64,000 nucleotides of DNA. It comes from Fomes fomentarius. Its lineage: Eukaryota; Basidiomycota; Agaricomycetes; Polyporales; Polyporaceae. How positions within the stretch are numbered: the first letter of the stretch is position 1; each line of letters begins with the position of its first letter. Of this stretch, positions 46,253-58,555 are shown in pieces. The stretch is from positions 248,001 through 312,000 of the forward strand of contig JABYQN010000017.1 in the NCBI GenBank assembly GCA_022606135.1, in the 5' to 3' direction. The notes below the pieces were generated by a model that saw nothing but the letters and a program-made list of their open reading frames with translations, did not search any database and was not told the DNA's origin. Position numbers and translations under genes: made by a program.

Positions 46253-48293
46253 TCACAATATCATGCATCCACCGTCCACATTCGCACCCGCCGCGCCCAT
46301 ACCCAGCCGCTCTTCGAGCACCTTGCATCGCATCCTCAGATCCTCCGCCTCGTGCTCCAGCGCGTCCCTCCGCGCGCGCTCCTCCATGCGCAGCCGGATG
46401 AGCAGCGGCAGGACCTGCCGCACCTCTTCCCACCGTCTGTAGAACTCGCCCAGCTCGGCAAGCACGCCGCGCAGGGCGTCGAGGTCGTCCTCCGACTCCG
46501 CGGCGATCAGGCTCTTGTCGTGCGGCCAGTTCACGCCGGAGACGAGGCGGCAGTCGGCCGGGCAGAGCTCGCTGAGGAAGAGCGCGGCGGGCCCTGGATC
46601 CACGATGCTCGACACGCCGACTTCCAGCCGCTGCAGGCTTTTGAACGGCACCGGGTGCGTCGTCGTCGTCGTCGCCCCGACGCGAGGAGGCGCAGACGCG
46701 GAGAGGTACAGCCCGAGCTCGCGCAGCCGCGGACAGTGGCGAGCAAAGGGGACGAGGGCGTCGAGGGTGAGCGCGGAGGGCAGGGTTGAGGGCAGGGGCT
46801 GGCAGTCGAGGATGAGAACCTCGAGCTCAGGCCAGCTTGACGCGATATCCTCGAGGTCGGCTTGGGATATCGCCAGCGGCGTGTCCCAGTGGATCTCGAA
46901 CAGAGTCAGCTTCGCACACTTGAGAGCCGGGCGGAGGGTGTCCCAGGTGAGGAGCATGTCTGCCGGCGGGTTCGGGCGGAACACGAGCCCATGGGGCTCC
47001 CCGGAGTAGTTGATCGCGAGCTCGGCGAGCTGTGGACAGTTCTCGGCGAGCGCGGTGAGGAAGGCATGTACTTGCGGTGGCGGCACGATCTCGATGACGT
47101 TCACGTAGAGAAGCCGGAGGTGCGCTGGGCAGAATGGGGAGGTGACGAACCTGCGCATGTGAGAGATCTGGACGTTGAGGCTGAGGTCGTACAGTGCCGG
47201 GAACGCACCCTCTTCCATGACAGGTGCCCAGTCGGTGACATCCCATGCGTCTCCACCGCCTTGTGACTCCATGAACTCGAACTGGACGACCTCGAGGTGC
47301 TCCTTGCGGGACAGCGCCTCCATGACCTTTGTTGTGAGCGTGAATTTGGGCATGACTATCACGCGGAGGTGAGGCAGCGCGGCGATCAGTGCGCACACAT
47401 CCGTCTCGATATTGCGCACAGGGAAGGAGAAGCGGAGATCGAGACGAGTGAGCTTGGGCATGCGGAGCGCGATCTCTTGAAAGTATACAGAAAACGCGTA
47501 GGTGTCCGAGGGGACGAGACGGGCGGCGAATTCTTTGACATTTTCGTGCATGAACATGAGCGACAGGCGAAGCCGCTCGCCGCTGTCTGGTGTCCATGTC
47601 AGCGAGGATAACTTTGGAAGTAGATGGGCGGTGGTCCGTGTTTGCGCGATCTCCTGGAAGACACTGGGTCCTTTCAACGCCTCGTCAATTCCAGGTGTCA
47701 CCACGAGTTTGCGGACGCGACTGGCGTATCGCATGTATCTCGTCCAGTCGTTGGGTTCTAGTGGTCGACTGAAACGCTACAATGAAGAGATTCAGTATAG
47801 TGCTCTAGGCTGTCACATACGTCATATGACTTGAAATGTATATGTACATGACGGACACGTACTTGTTACAAGCCGATCGAGCGTGTGAACGCCAGTGCAC
47901 GATCAACATGTAGCAAGTGCAAGTCACATTCATGTTTTCACATAACCACGACAGCTCTCTAAGTCTGCCACTCAAGTGAGCCTCTTGAGAGATGGGCCCT
48001 AGAGCCGAGTGGTACGAAGCCTTAGCACTGGAGACTCGAGAAGTGAAACTTACACGTCCTTCCGTGCAATCCTCCGTGGGAGCGAGAAGAGACAAGAGGC
48101 GCGGAAGGTCGTCCACCTCGCGCCACAGCAAGTCGAGGGCAACTTGTGTCCAAGCTTTGCATACCCTGGCGTTGCGCGCGTTTTCTTGAGTATTGAGAAA
48201 GGAGAAAACGAGCTCGAGAAGCTCCGGGATCACCAGCACACGTTGCGTGACCGTACCGAATACAGAGGGTGTTCGCAAGAGCAACGCTGACAA
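46253..48293 (-). CDS. F-box/LRR protein, family F, copy F4
   Basis: Exons 48054-48293 and 46253-47776 (587 aa). Exon 1 is an F-box: LVIPELLELVFSFLNTQENA, then CKAWTQVALDLLWREVDDL. The donor EGR|gtaagt is a strong consensus; the acceptor attgtag lies 277 bp on, long for this genome. Exon 2 opens with RFSRPLEPNDWTRYMRYASR, the family linker, followed by LRR-like blocks (LTRLDLRF, LRVIVMPKF, LAELAINYSG, LRELGLYL) and a Glu/Arg coiled coil at the end. Length matches copies F1 and F2. Intact; its decayed sister is F3. Likely an SCF adaptor. Confidence 0.78.
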
Positions 48294-49174
48294 CTTTACG
48301 ATGAGGGAACCGATTCAATGTTATGTATACAATGTCGAGTTGACTTCACCTTTCGTATTGCGCATTTGCGAGACTGCTTCACTGTGAGTTCCGAGGCCGA
48401 TCTGGGGAGCTGAACTTGGATTAAGCTCTGGTTCAACTTTGAAGTTGAACTGTGGACCTCGCGCCGCGCGGTTCGACATTGAGCGCCGGATACAACATGA
48501 CCACACAAGTTATCGGCGCCTAGAAATTCAGTCATGTCCTCTCTGGAAAACATTCTTCTTCTTCCTCTTCCTCTTCATCGCCCGCCGCCCGGATATGAGT
48601 GTGAATCAATGATTTGTAGAAACCATCCGCGCTCGGCACCGGAATAGATCAGCGGGACGTTTTCAACGGGAGGAAGCGGTTCATCGTACTATGCGGACTA
48701 GGGCGCCGGCTTCAGCACTGTCATATCATCAGGCAGGCCGAGTAAGTCAACTGTGTTGGCTCTTCTCTAGATCAAGATTGACTCGGGGTGCGACTCGGGG
48801 TGCAGTGGGCGGAACTGCGCACGTGCTCATGTCCCATCCCAAGCGAAGCACCACAGTGGTCATCATGAGCCACGGAACGGGATAGTCCTGTGCGCCAACC
48901 ATCACCAGGCCTTTCAATGCATACAAATTGCTTATTTGCTTCATGCCAGAGATTTGTCCGACGTCTTGTGTAGCTTGCGCGAAATGGTCAATAGACATAC
49001 TAGTCCCGCAAGTCCGTGTTCATCAACTACAGCAACTTCAGTTGTCACCGAGCACACCATGGCAAAGCGGTCGCACTTGACTTTGAAGACCGGTACGCAC
49101 CTTCCCTGCCTTGTTTCTGATCTACGAGATGCGTGTTCGTGGGTTTCAGCCCTTTGCTCCTGTCACCCCTCAGG
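48294..49174. other. Gene-poor stretch
   Basis: No gene supported. A short duplication of GACTCGGGGTGC occurs near 48780-48802. Confidence 0.4.
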
Positions 49175-49398
49175 TAGGGAGTGGCACGGGTCCACCTGTC
49201 GTACTTGAGGGGTGACCCATACCCCTCAGCCACCCGTACCCATCGCCGCGGAGTGACTTGTTTACTACGGGCACGGGTATGGGCACGGGTATGGGTACGG
49301 GTGTTTGGCGGGTCTCCCACCGCCCCACCCGTATCCGTACCCGTGCAGGTCTGCCCCGCCACCCGCCGCGGGTAGATCCGACCCATGCCACTCCCTAC
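49175..49398. mobile_element. Possible MITE/foldback element with terminal inverted repeats
   Basis: GTAGGGAGTGGCACGGGTC at the left end is matched in inverse at the right end (GACCCATGCCACTCCCTAC), with one mismatch, 224 bp apart. The inside is built from CCCGTACCC/GGGTACGGG pentamer-like units in both orientations and could fold back. No target-site duplication is visible, so its mobility is uncertain. Confidence 0.5.
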
Positions 49399-49457
49399 AC
49401 TTTTGTCCTCCCGGATGTCGACCCTTGGCAAGACTGGATCGAGTCGGATAGCGTACT

Positions 49458-49862
49458 GTGCCACCACGGCAATCAACCCGGGTTGTTAGACAGGAACGGG
49501 GAGAACAGGACGACGTCGAGGGCCCTTCGATGAGCACTCAGTTGCAGGTTCCACCTGGGACCGCCACCGGCAACGTTGGAATCGCTTCAGGCAGCGTTGA
49601 AGTTGGTCTCCACGAGGACGTCGTCGCTCAGATGCTCGCTGCAACATGGAGCATGCCGTCGTGGGAGGCTTGCATCGTAGAGAACACAAGCTGGTCCGGG
49701 ACGGCGGAGGAGAACATTGAGAAGTATATCAAGACCGTCGGTACAGGATTCTGTGAACCCTGCAGCAGTTGGCTCTACGTCGTAGAAGACCAGGTTGTCT
49801 GCGTATATTCCTACAAGGCTTACAGCAAGACTCATTTGATGTGTAGTGTGTCATGGATGTAG
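49458..49862 (+). CDS. Hypothetical short ORF
   Basis: 134 codons, open, with mixed composition and five cysteines near the C-terminus (CEPCSSWLYVVEDQVVCVY). No domain, no splice context, no paralogue in the window. Low confidence that it is a gene. Confidence 0.2.
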   Translation: MPPRQSTRVVRQERGEQDDVEGPSMSTQLQVPPGTATGNVGIASGSVEVGLHEDVVAQMLAATWSMPSWEACIVENTSWSGTAEENIEKYIKTVGTGFCEPCSSWLYVVEDQVVCVYSYKAYSKTHLMCSVSWM

Positions 49863-49965
49863 CTAAAGGTGATGTAGCGGCCCCAATTTCCCATGTATGA
49901 CTATCAAGAGATTGGCAATTCGAGTATCGTTGAGCTTGATTCGCGTACCTGCGACCGCTCCACAT

Positions 49966-51436
49966 TCACGCCCCAATACCCTCAGTCCGTTGGACCTGCT
50001 CATCGACCGGACTCATTCCCTCCGGCATTCGATTGATTTGGAGTCCGACAGTCTCCAGACTGGGAGCCAACGAAAACAACGCTCTGCAAAACTCCCGCAG
50101 ATCGAACGTGATAAGCGAGAGTTCAGAGAGGGGAGGAGGGTTTCTATCCTCGACGCACGGCTTGCGATTCTCACTTCTGCGCATCGTTTCCCACCGAGAC
50201 AACAGTCTGCAGTCGATGCGAAGTGCAAACTTCCGGAGTTTGGGAAGCAGTCCGACATTAACGCCTTGCAGCTAAACATCAATCGGCTGAGAAATTTCCA
50301 TCTGCGCTGGGCGAAACAACGACACGTACCAGCGATCGCGGGATGTCTGTGTCAATGCTCTCAGATGCGAAACGAAGCGTGAGGCATAGCTGCTCGAGAT
50401 CTCGGAGACCATTGGCAGCCTTTTCGAAGGTCCGTAGCTCGGTGAGATCCATCCCATACGAGGACAGCTCTAATTCAACAGGTCGCGCATACTCCATGGT
50501 TTCGGGGAACAACGGTAGGTCGCTCCATGCCATCATTTGGGTGATCTTGACAGCACGAATATGGCAAGGCAGTCCGAGAGCATCGAGATCTGCCACACGG
50601 TGTGCATGACATGTTTCCAGACGGGGCCAACACTGATCTGCAAGGGCATGCATATTCCTTTCACGTGCCCCAGCGCCGGCGCCGGCGCGGTCCCTCATCA
50701 TGGAGACAGAGAGCTGCGACAGATTGGGATATGCTTTGACCCAGTCGTGTGGCGTTGGTGTCATGTTGGACATGTTAAGGCTCTTGACGTTGGGGTATAT
50801 CGTATTACCAGAAGGGTGATTAAAAGGGCCCAACTGGTAATCCCAGTGCACTCGGATGAGGGTGTTCTGCGCGCACCGGAGAAGTGCAGCGGGATGCATC
50901 TTCGCGGGTATGTTGTCCTCCATGTAGTTGAGAGTACAGTCGTAAATTGTGGCAGAGACGAGGGGCCAGCGCACGCTCTCGAGAAACAGGTATGTGCCAT
51001 GCTTTATAACCTGGCTGAGTGTGATGTGCTTGACGTTTTCGAGCGTAGCTAGTGCAGCGCGCAACTCTGGATAACGAAGAACACCGTCTTCATAGTATCC
51101 GAGATCGAGGTATTCGATATTCGGTGATTTTTTGATCCCTTCCGCCAATTGCGCCGCTGTCCGAAAAAACAACCTCGCGCGCCCAAAGAGGAGACCGCGG
51201 AGAGATTGCCAACGTCGTCCGCCATCCGCCGACATGAATTCGAGGAAAGACCAGACGATGCGGTCCTCCTTCGGGTTCTCTGAGTCAAGACGGACCGGCT
51301 CAGCGAGGAGTACACGCACGCCGTCCTCGTAGAGGGTGCGGCAGCAAAGCATGAGGGACAGGAGAGTCTTTGTCTCTGCATGCTCGACCACAGTGCCCAG
51401 GACGTCGTAGTTTAGCACGGGGGCTGGATGCGACAT
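49966..51436 (-). CDS. F-box-like MSHP family, copy D (intact)
   Basis: Exons 50330-51436 and 49966-50271 (470 aa) with a 58 nt intron, gtacgtgtcg to tttag, at the position preserved in copies A, B and C. The N-terminus MSHPAPVLNYDVLGTVVEHA then TLLSLMLCCRTLY and VRVLLAEPVRL has the F-box-like helix-turn-helix pattern. The body has spaced leucines (IEYLDLGYY, VKSLNMSNM, LSQLSVSMM) and an LRDLEQLCLTL segment. The final exon has REFCRALFSLAPSLETVGLQ. It is the only one of five family members in the window with an open frame throughout. Divergent from the P paralogue at 52243. Confidence 0.75.
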
Positions 51437-52242
51437 ATCACTGCGACTGATGTGTGGAGAAAAGATCAGAGCTCGTTCGTTTGGAGTCTAGAAGGGATGC
51501 GAATACCGACGCTCTCGGACGCCTAACTTGATACGGTGTTGAAAGGTGGAAGTCGTAAAGTTCGTTCGATTTGGGAACAGTCACGCACTAGGACGCGGTA
51601 GCGCAAACTGAGTAAAGTCTAACCCTGCTTGTAGTAGTGCCAGGTGGGCTGAGGCGGCTGGTCGAAAGCAGTACAGGAGGAGGTGAGATCGATGTCAACA
51701 ATGGTGTCACGGGAGTCACCAAGTAGTCACTAGTCACTAGTTACTAAGTCACCATCAATGGGCGCTATGATTGGCATGTGGTGGCACGTCCTACTTGAAC
51801 TTCTCCGAAACCACATCAATGACTACGAGTACGTAGTCAACTTGACTGCACAGGATATGACTTCTATGCGCACCTGCATATCTTTCACTGGGGTCACTAG
51901 TGAAAGGGTGTAGGCCTTCAACATTCGCGACTCGTCCCTAACCTCGGAGGCAGTACCCGAGTCATGTAGTACGTGTGTTCCATCGCGACACTGAGGTTGA
52001 TTGCTCATTACCAGTTGACGTAAAGATTACGGACATTGCATCTTCAATGGACGCGATATTCTGGCGTCGGAACTACTTGATGTGACGGTGACGAATATAC
52101 GTTGGTAACGTGAGCTGCCTCGTGTGTTATGCACCGCCGGTGACGGGTTCTCGTGAGATTCGAGCCAAAGACCAAATCCTCGATTGACCACCTCGCACAC
52201 TAGCTGGAGGTTTCGTCAATACTACAATTCTCAAGCCGTATC
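51437..52242. other. Divergent intergenic region with short repeats
   Basis: Between the starts of MSHP copy D and the P paralogue. Contains AGTCACTAGT-type overlapping repeats near 51722-51750. No gene. Confidence 0.45.
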
Positions 52243-53509
52243 ATGGTGACAATCCTCCCGCCGGACAAATGGGACCTCATCATCGACTTTGTCGCCCCCG
52301 ACGTCCTTTCTGGACCATCCTCCCACTACCCCTCCCTGCGCGCCACAGCTCTAACATGCCAAACATGGCTCCCGCGCGCCCGGTTCCGACTCTACAAACA
52401 CGTCGAGCTCAGCCGGCTTGCGTCAATCGCCCTTTTTGCCCGCACTCTCACCCAGTCGCCAGCCCTCCAAGCTCTCGTGCAGAGACTCGAGTTCTGCTTT
52501 ATGGCCCTGGGCGATCCAGCTTGGTCGGAGTCCACGCTTCACTCGAACTCGGTGGAGATCCCGTTCCCGCTTTCGCTCATCCCTGCCCTGAGCGCTCTGC
52601 ATCGGCTTCGATTCTCGCACTACAGTGAATGGCCGGCGCATCACGCGATACAGAACCGTTTCCGTGACCAATGGGCGGTACATAAGAACATACGGACGCT
52701 ATGGTTGGACAACGTGGAAGTCCTTACGTTAGAAGACCTGACACGGTTTGTCTGGTCGTTCCCTCTGCTCGAAGAACTCAACATGTTCCAAACGTCTTGG
52801 CTCGAGACTGGGACTGCACCTGATCCCCACGGATACCCAGGCCACTGTCGAAACCTACGGAAGGTGGAGGTGAGTGATCGTCGATCATCTTCGAGGCGAA
52901 GTGTGGCGAGATTTGACATGTTGCTATTTACCCCGCAGCTAGACAATATCACTTTGGTGAAGGAGATGTTACCCGTGCTGGGCACGTCTATCCAGGATCT
53001 ATCTGTGTCACCGACCTGGGACTACCCTGGAGAGGACCGCTACGAAGGTACGAGCGAGTCGCCCTCAGTTTAACACATACACCTACTAACGTGGTATGTG
53101 TCGCATAGTAATTGCTCCTCTACAAGAACTGCGACGTCTTCAACTCCTGTTGTACCAAGTCGATTACGACTGGATGATGTCAGTTCTTTCTCAAGTCTCA
53201 TCACCTCGCATAGAAGAACTCGTTTTATACCTCGTCCACATAGGAAGCCACAAAGATAAGCAGGCGCTAGAATCCTTCGCAGAGGACGGATTTGACGAAG
53301 TGCTCTCGAGAAAGCCGTTCGACTCCCTGCGCTGTCTGAAGATTGTGGCTAGCGGGAACGATAAGACTGGAAAGTCGACGTGGTTGCTGCAGGCCGCTCG
53401 AACAGTGTTCCCTCGTTTCGCACAGAGGGGTACCATCCAGGTGGTGCTCGAGCGTAGTGAGCATACTCCCATGACGATGCTTGCTGTTGATCACCGTTGG
53501 TTGATATAG
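52243..53509 (+). CDS. F-box-like protein, family P, paralogue P2
   Basis: Exons 52243-53047 and 53109-53509 (401 aa), with the same intron position and CTACTAAC branch site as the gene at 7240-8550. The F-box-like start ILPPDKWDLIIDFVAPDV is nearly identical to its paralogue. An insert of a few residues (ALGDPAWSESTLHS) lies near position 90. The stop after VDHRWLI comes about 12 codons earlier than in the paralogue; sequence beyond it still spells GEELED in another frame, so the tail was lost by a small mutation. Otherwise intact. Confidence 0.75.
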
Positions 53510-54156
53510 TGTTGAATGGCTTCACTGGCGAAGAGCTGGAAGACTAGCGCCGCGTAGTTGACCGTAGACATGATCAACACTGTCACTGTGTCGAACGCCA
53601 GCAGCAGTTTCACCTCATCCGCTTGCATCGTGCCATGTACTCCCAATGCAAAGATGTGTCCTCTAATTGGATCGCATTGGCATACCTAGCCTAGTACCCG
53701 CACTGGGTCCAACTCGTAAGGGCGTGCGTGTAGTATGAGTGTAGCATGAGGCCATCCAATCTTCGGTGTATTGCTATGAAGTGAGCGGCATTGCTCTTCT
53801 CCCGGACCGCAGAACTCCTCGTCTATCCGCTAGTGCCGAACAGTGTGACGAAATCTCTTGTTCGTAGTGCAGATCGACTCCCACGCAGACCACCAGGTCA
53901 GCGATCACGTGTAGGTGAGACGCCCTCGGTATCGCGCTCTGGGCGAGCTCGTCGTTGAGAACGTCGGGCAACCCGTTCTCCTAATCGTCCCCGACGAAGA
54001 GAGAATGACAATCATACTGGCTGCCCTCTCCGAAGCGCGCTCGCTTGGCGCGGTGTTGACGACGTCATTGCCCCCGTTTCCAGCGGCCATTGCCGACATA
54101 TGATCACCAAGTAGATCGCAGCGACCGACCTTGTCTGCTACTTACTTCCAACCACC
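53510..54156. other. Intergenic region upstream of phospholipase D
   Basis: First 40 bp contain the lost tail of the P2 gene. 53780-54100 has a GC-richer part with ORFs on both strands but no domain. Confidence 0.45.
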
Positions 54157-57100
54157 ATGTCTTTCTTCACCAAACTCGGAGATCTTGTCGAGAAGGTCCC
54201 TGGCCATGCTCGCGCGATGGCAATTGGTACGTTTATCTCAATTCTGACCACGATCCTTGCTTATTGATTCATCTAATCAGGAATACTGAACTCGGATCGT
54301 CCGTCCCCCTTTCCGTACTACTACCCTCCACGAGGCTTATGACATGTTTCAGGTCGCCACGATGATCCGGAGGAGCAACACGCGGACATGGTTCGCTCAG
54401 AAATTATGGCGGGCCATCGCTTCCACTCGTTCGCCAACCAGCGCGGCGAGAACAATGTCAAATGGTGCGTCTTGTATACATCCGCACGCGCCCTACCCTA
54501 TGCCAACCACAACCACCACTACGGCAGGCACATCGATGGTCATGACTACATGTGGGCTGTTTCGGAGCTGCTCGACAAGGCGCAGGAGGCCATCTTCATC
54601 CTCGTGAGTACATTGTCCCCTCGCTGCTCGTGCGCTTGCCTCCGGTCTGGGTTATCTCCGTTGGGCGCTGCATACGCTATCTCGGCCCTCTTTCTCTTGT
54701 TTTCTTGTACTTCTTGAGCGCTGCGCCTCGGCGTCGGCTCGGCACTTGTGCGAGAGGCTGCTAGGGGGCATCTTCAACGTCAAGGCGAGGATCGTGGTGG
54801 CTATCACGTTGAACGCGCTCGGCGGCCGCAAGGCACATCGTCGTAAGATGTCGACCGCTCTTCGTACTCCGAGCTTGACCCATGGTGGGCAGTGCGTTGC
54901 CTTCGCCACTTCCCCCCGGATCCCGCGCGGCTGCAAGTCTCTCTGTTATGTGCGCGCGAGCGTTGGCTCGGGAGTTCAAAACTCGTCGCGCTTCAAAGTA
55001 GGCAGCGCGTATGGTAGCGCAGATGGGCAAGCACTGCATTGAGTGCCTTCTGGCTCGCGGCGGTGCACGCAGGTTTTGAAGTGATGGATGCATCATCAAG
55101 CGTCGCGATCTGTCTTGCACATCTTGCTAACCAGTCTCTTGTAGGACTGGTGGCTGACTCCGGAGTTGTACCTCCGTCGTCCTCCAGCCAAGTATCCAGA
55201 ATGGCGCCTTGACCGAGTCCTCAAGCGCAAGGCAGAGCAAGGAGTGAAGGTCTACGTTATCGTGTACAAGGAGGTCACCCAGACGATGACGATGAGCTCC
55301 CACCACACCAAGCAAACTCTCGACGCTCTACATCCCAACGTGGCCTGCATGCGTCACCCCGACCACATCGGTAGCAAAGGTTCGTCACCTTCATTGCGCT
55401 CTTCCACTCAACGCGCTTAACTCTTTACATGACAGACGATGTAGCATTCTGGTCTCACCACGAAAAGGTCGTGGTTGTAGACAACCAGTACGCGTGCATC
55501 GGCGGTCTGGATCTCTGCTTCGGCCGCTGGGATACGCACAGCCACCCGCTCGCAGACGTCCACCCGCACGACCCGTTCGCGACGCTCTTCGCCGGCCAGG
55601 ATTACAATAACGCGCGGATCATGGACTTCCAGAACGTCCCGAACTACGTCAGCAATGGTCTGAGTTCTGTCGAGAGCGGGCGGATGCCGTGGCACGACGT
55701 GCACATGTCGCTCACCGGAGAGGTCGTGCTCGATATCGTGCAGCACTTTGTTGAGAGGTGGAACGAGATTAAGAAGCGCAAGGTGAGCATGGTTGCCTAT
55801 CGATGTCGTCGCCGTCCCTCACGTTATTCCGCAGTACCGCAACGATGCGTAAGCGGTTGAGCTGCCTAATCATTCCTTCTACGGTGTCTCATAACATATA
55901 TAGCCGCTTTGATTGGCTCGCCCTGCCGCACAACATTGAAAGCGCGCCTAACGAGGCCGTCGCCCGTATGTCTCTGTCCTTAACGATCATCTGATCTACA
56001 GCTGATGTCCTACACAGGTCACCCACACCGCGAACAGTGGGGCGGCATCGGCAGACAATTCAAGAATAAATGGCACCGCCACTTTGGCTCGGGCGAGGAG
56101 GAGGCCCAGGAGTACGATAGTGAAGAGCCGGCAGCGCGCGGCACCTGCCGTGTGCAGGTCGTTCGTAGCGTGTCGGACTGGAGCCATGGTGTTCTCACGG
56201 AGCGTAGCATCCAGAACGCCTGTAAGTCTAGCTGCTATTGTAGAGTTTGCTTGTGCTGATTGTAGGACAGATATCGAGTTGATTCGCGAGGCAGAGCATT
56301 TCATCTACATCGGTGAGTTGAGATATTACTTATATCGACCTTCTAGCAGGCACTGACGCCTCGCATTTTGCAGAGAATCAATTCTTGTAAGTTTCGCTCG
56401 CCCGCACACTGGCCGGCGCTGACAGGTAACTCCCTTCCAGTATCTCAAGCACTCAGGACGATGGTCCGATCAAGAACCAAGTGGCCAAGGCACTCGTGGA
56501 GCGTATCGTGCGTGCCGGACGTGAGGGCAAGAAGTTCCGCGTCGTTGTTTGCATCCCGGAGGTTCCCGGTTTCGCAGGCCAGAGTAAGTCGGTACTCGCT
56601 TGTCTAAATTGCGATGTCACTGAGGCGTGATGCAGTCAAGGACGAGTCCTCAGTTAAGATCATCATGGCTGCTCAGTTCCGCACCATCAACCGTGGAGGT
56701 ACCAGTATCTACGAGGAGATCCGCAAGGCCGGATACGAGCCCTCAGACTACATTCGCTTCTACCATCTCCGCGCATACGACCGCATCAATGCTCCTTGGG
56801 GTATGTTCCCTCAACTGGCGTGGCTGACATGCTCTTACGATATATCGTTAGACTCTTACCTCAAGAAGATCGAAGAGCGCAGTGGAGTTCCTTTCCACCA
56901 GCTGCACGTCGCACTGGGCCGCCTCTGGGTCGGGCATGGCGAAGGCCCTGAGGACCCGACTGAGGTCTCCGTGGCAATCCCCACCGGCAAGACCCTCGCA
57001 GAGCAATCGACGTCGGGCAAAAAACCTGAGCTGAAGGCCGAGACGTACCAGCTCCCGGCGACGATCGACGAGGCGAAGGATATCGTCGAGCGGTGGCGCA

Positions 57101-58191
57101 ATGCAGCGCTGGAAATCCGCACGGACGACGAGGTGTCGGACAATGTTGTGCAGCACATGCTGCGCGATCGGACGGACCTTGTTGATGAGAAGTGGCTCGG
57201 GACTGAGGAGGAGGAGCGCTTCGCCTATGTGTCTGAGCTGCTGTACATCCACTCGAAGGTTATGATCGTGGACGACAGACGGGTCATTGTGAGTGATTAT
57301 AGTTCGCCGATCGTGGATGCATTCGTCCAGTACTGACTCGGGCTGTCACAAGATGGGTTCTGCGAACCTGAATGATCGTAGCCAGAAGGTATGGATACGC
57401 CCTGTTCCATCGTTTAAGGAGTAAGACTGACGGATGGTTTTAGGGCGACGGCGACTCTGAGATCGCGCTTGTCGTCGAGGACAATGACACGATCGACTCG
57501 TACATGGATGGCGAACGTTACCAGGCTGCGCGCTTCGCTGCTAGTCTCCGTCGCAAGCTCTACAGGGGTCAGTCGTGTTCTTCTCCGTCCACAATTATGG
57601 CTCTCACCAATGGCTAACTGCTGCACAGAACACCTTGGTCTTATCGAGCCGCAATGGTGCACCGCCGAGTCCCGCCCGACCCCGTTCATGCATGCAGCCC
57701 CGCAGCCGAACCCGGACGAGACCGACGAGAGGGAGGACGGGCTGGTCGCGGACCCGCTCTCGGACGACACGTACGACTTGTGGAACAATACCGCGCGCAA
57801 GAACCGTGCGATCTTCCAGGAGCTCTTCCGCCCTGTGCCCACCAACCTCATTCGCTCGTGGAAGGACTACGACGTGCGTCTTTGCGTCCTTCTGTTTCCG
57901 TGGTACAATCGGCTGACTTACAGCGCTTGGTCACTTTGCAGTCATACGTACCGGACGTGTTGACTGGCCATGTTGTGCCCGACATCCCGCTGGACCGCGT
58001 GAAGCAGCGTCTCTCGGAGGTCCGCGGTGCGCTCGTCGAATGTCCAATGGTACGTCGCGGTGATTGTGTACCCTGTTACCAGAATCTCGCTGACGTGGGA
58101 TGTGCCGTAGGACTTCTTGATCGACGAGAAGAGCTTCATCGAGGGCCCCGAATGGACGGCTCTGAACCCGACTCTCCCGATCTACATTTAG
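54157..58191 (+). CDS. Phospholipase D, SPO14/PLD1-like without PX or PH domain
   Basis: Eighteen exons: 54157-54226, 54353-54464, 54528-54603, 55145-55379, 55436-55782, 55835-55848, 55904-55965, 56018-56221, 56271-56312, 56374-56386, 56441-56583, 56636-56800, 56852-57288, 57353-57388, 57444-57567, 57629-57873, 57942-58049 and 58111-58191 (837 aa), all in phase. Two HKD motifs are present: HHEKVVVVD with GGLDLCFGRWD (exon 5) and HSKVMIVDD with MGSANLNDRS (exons 13-14). Also seen are ENQFF (exons 10-11) and EIALVVED. The enzyme hydrolyses phosphatidylcholine to phosphatidic acid. Two micro-exons of 14 and 13 nt are required. Intron 3 is 541 nt, ten times the norm. No sign of decay; the surrounding F-box material is unrelated. 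Confidence 0.93.
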
Positions 58192-58555
58192 ATGCTGCTA
58201 ATCCTGCGTTTCTTCAGAACGTGGAACACGAAGTTGACGGTCTTATGATATCACGAACGGATGAATCGACGTGTGTGTATGTACGAAATGACTTGAGAGT
58301 CGAGATGAATGTTTATTTGTATTGTGGCGTTAACTACACTTGCAAGTTGTTTCGGGAGAGCGCCCCTGGCATCGTACGGCTGAGCTGATACACCTCATCG
58401 TGCTCTAGCTCCTTGCTGTGCTGTCCGTTCGGTATTTGCGTTGAAATAACCTTGGAGTTCGTCCCATGATGCAACATCTGAGACAAGGTGCAGTCCGCGT
58501 CAATATCTCGGGACCGCACGAATTTCGGGTTCGACGCTGACGATTCGAGTCACGA
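58192..58555. other. Intergenic region
   Basis: Downstream of phospholipase D. No gene seen. Confidence 0.5.

Noticed and set aside
49966..50282. Separate small gene downstream of MSHP copy D
   Set aside because: It is the last exon of the gene, recognised in all family copies.
54281..54298. Extra 18 nt micro-exon in phospholipase D between exons 1 and 2
   Set aside because: In frame with usable sites, but a single intron 54227-54352 also keeps the frame and is simpler.
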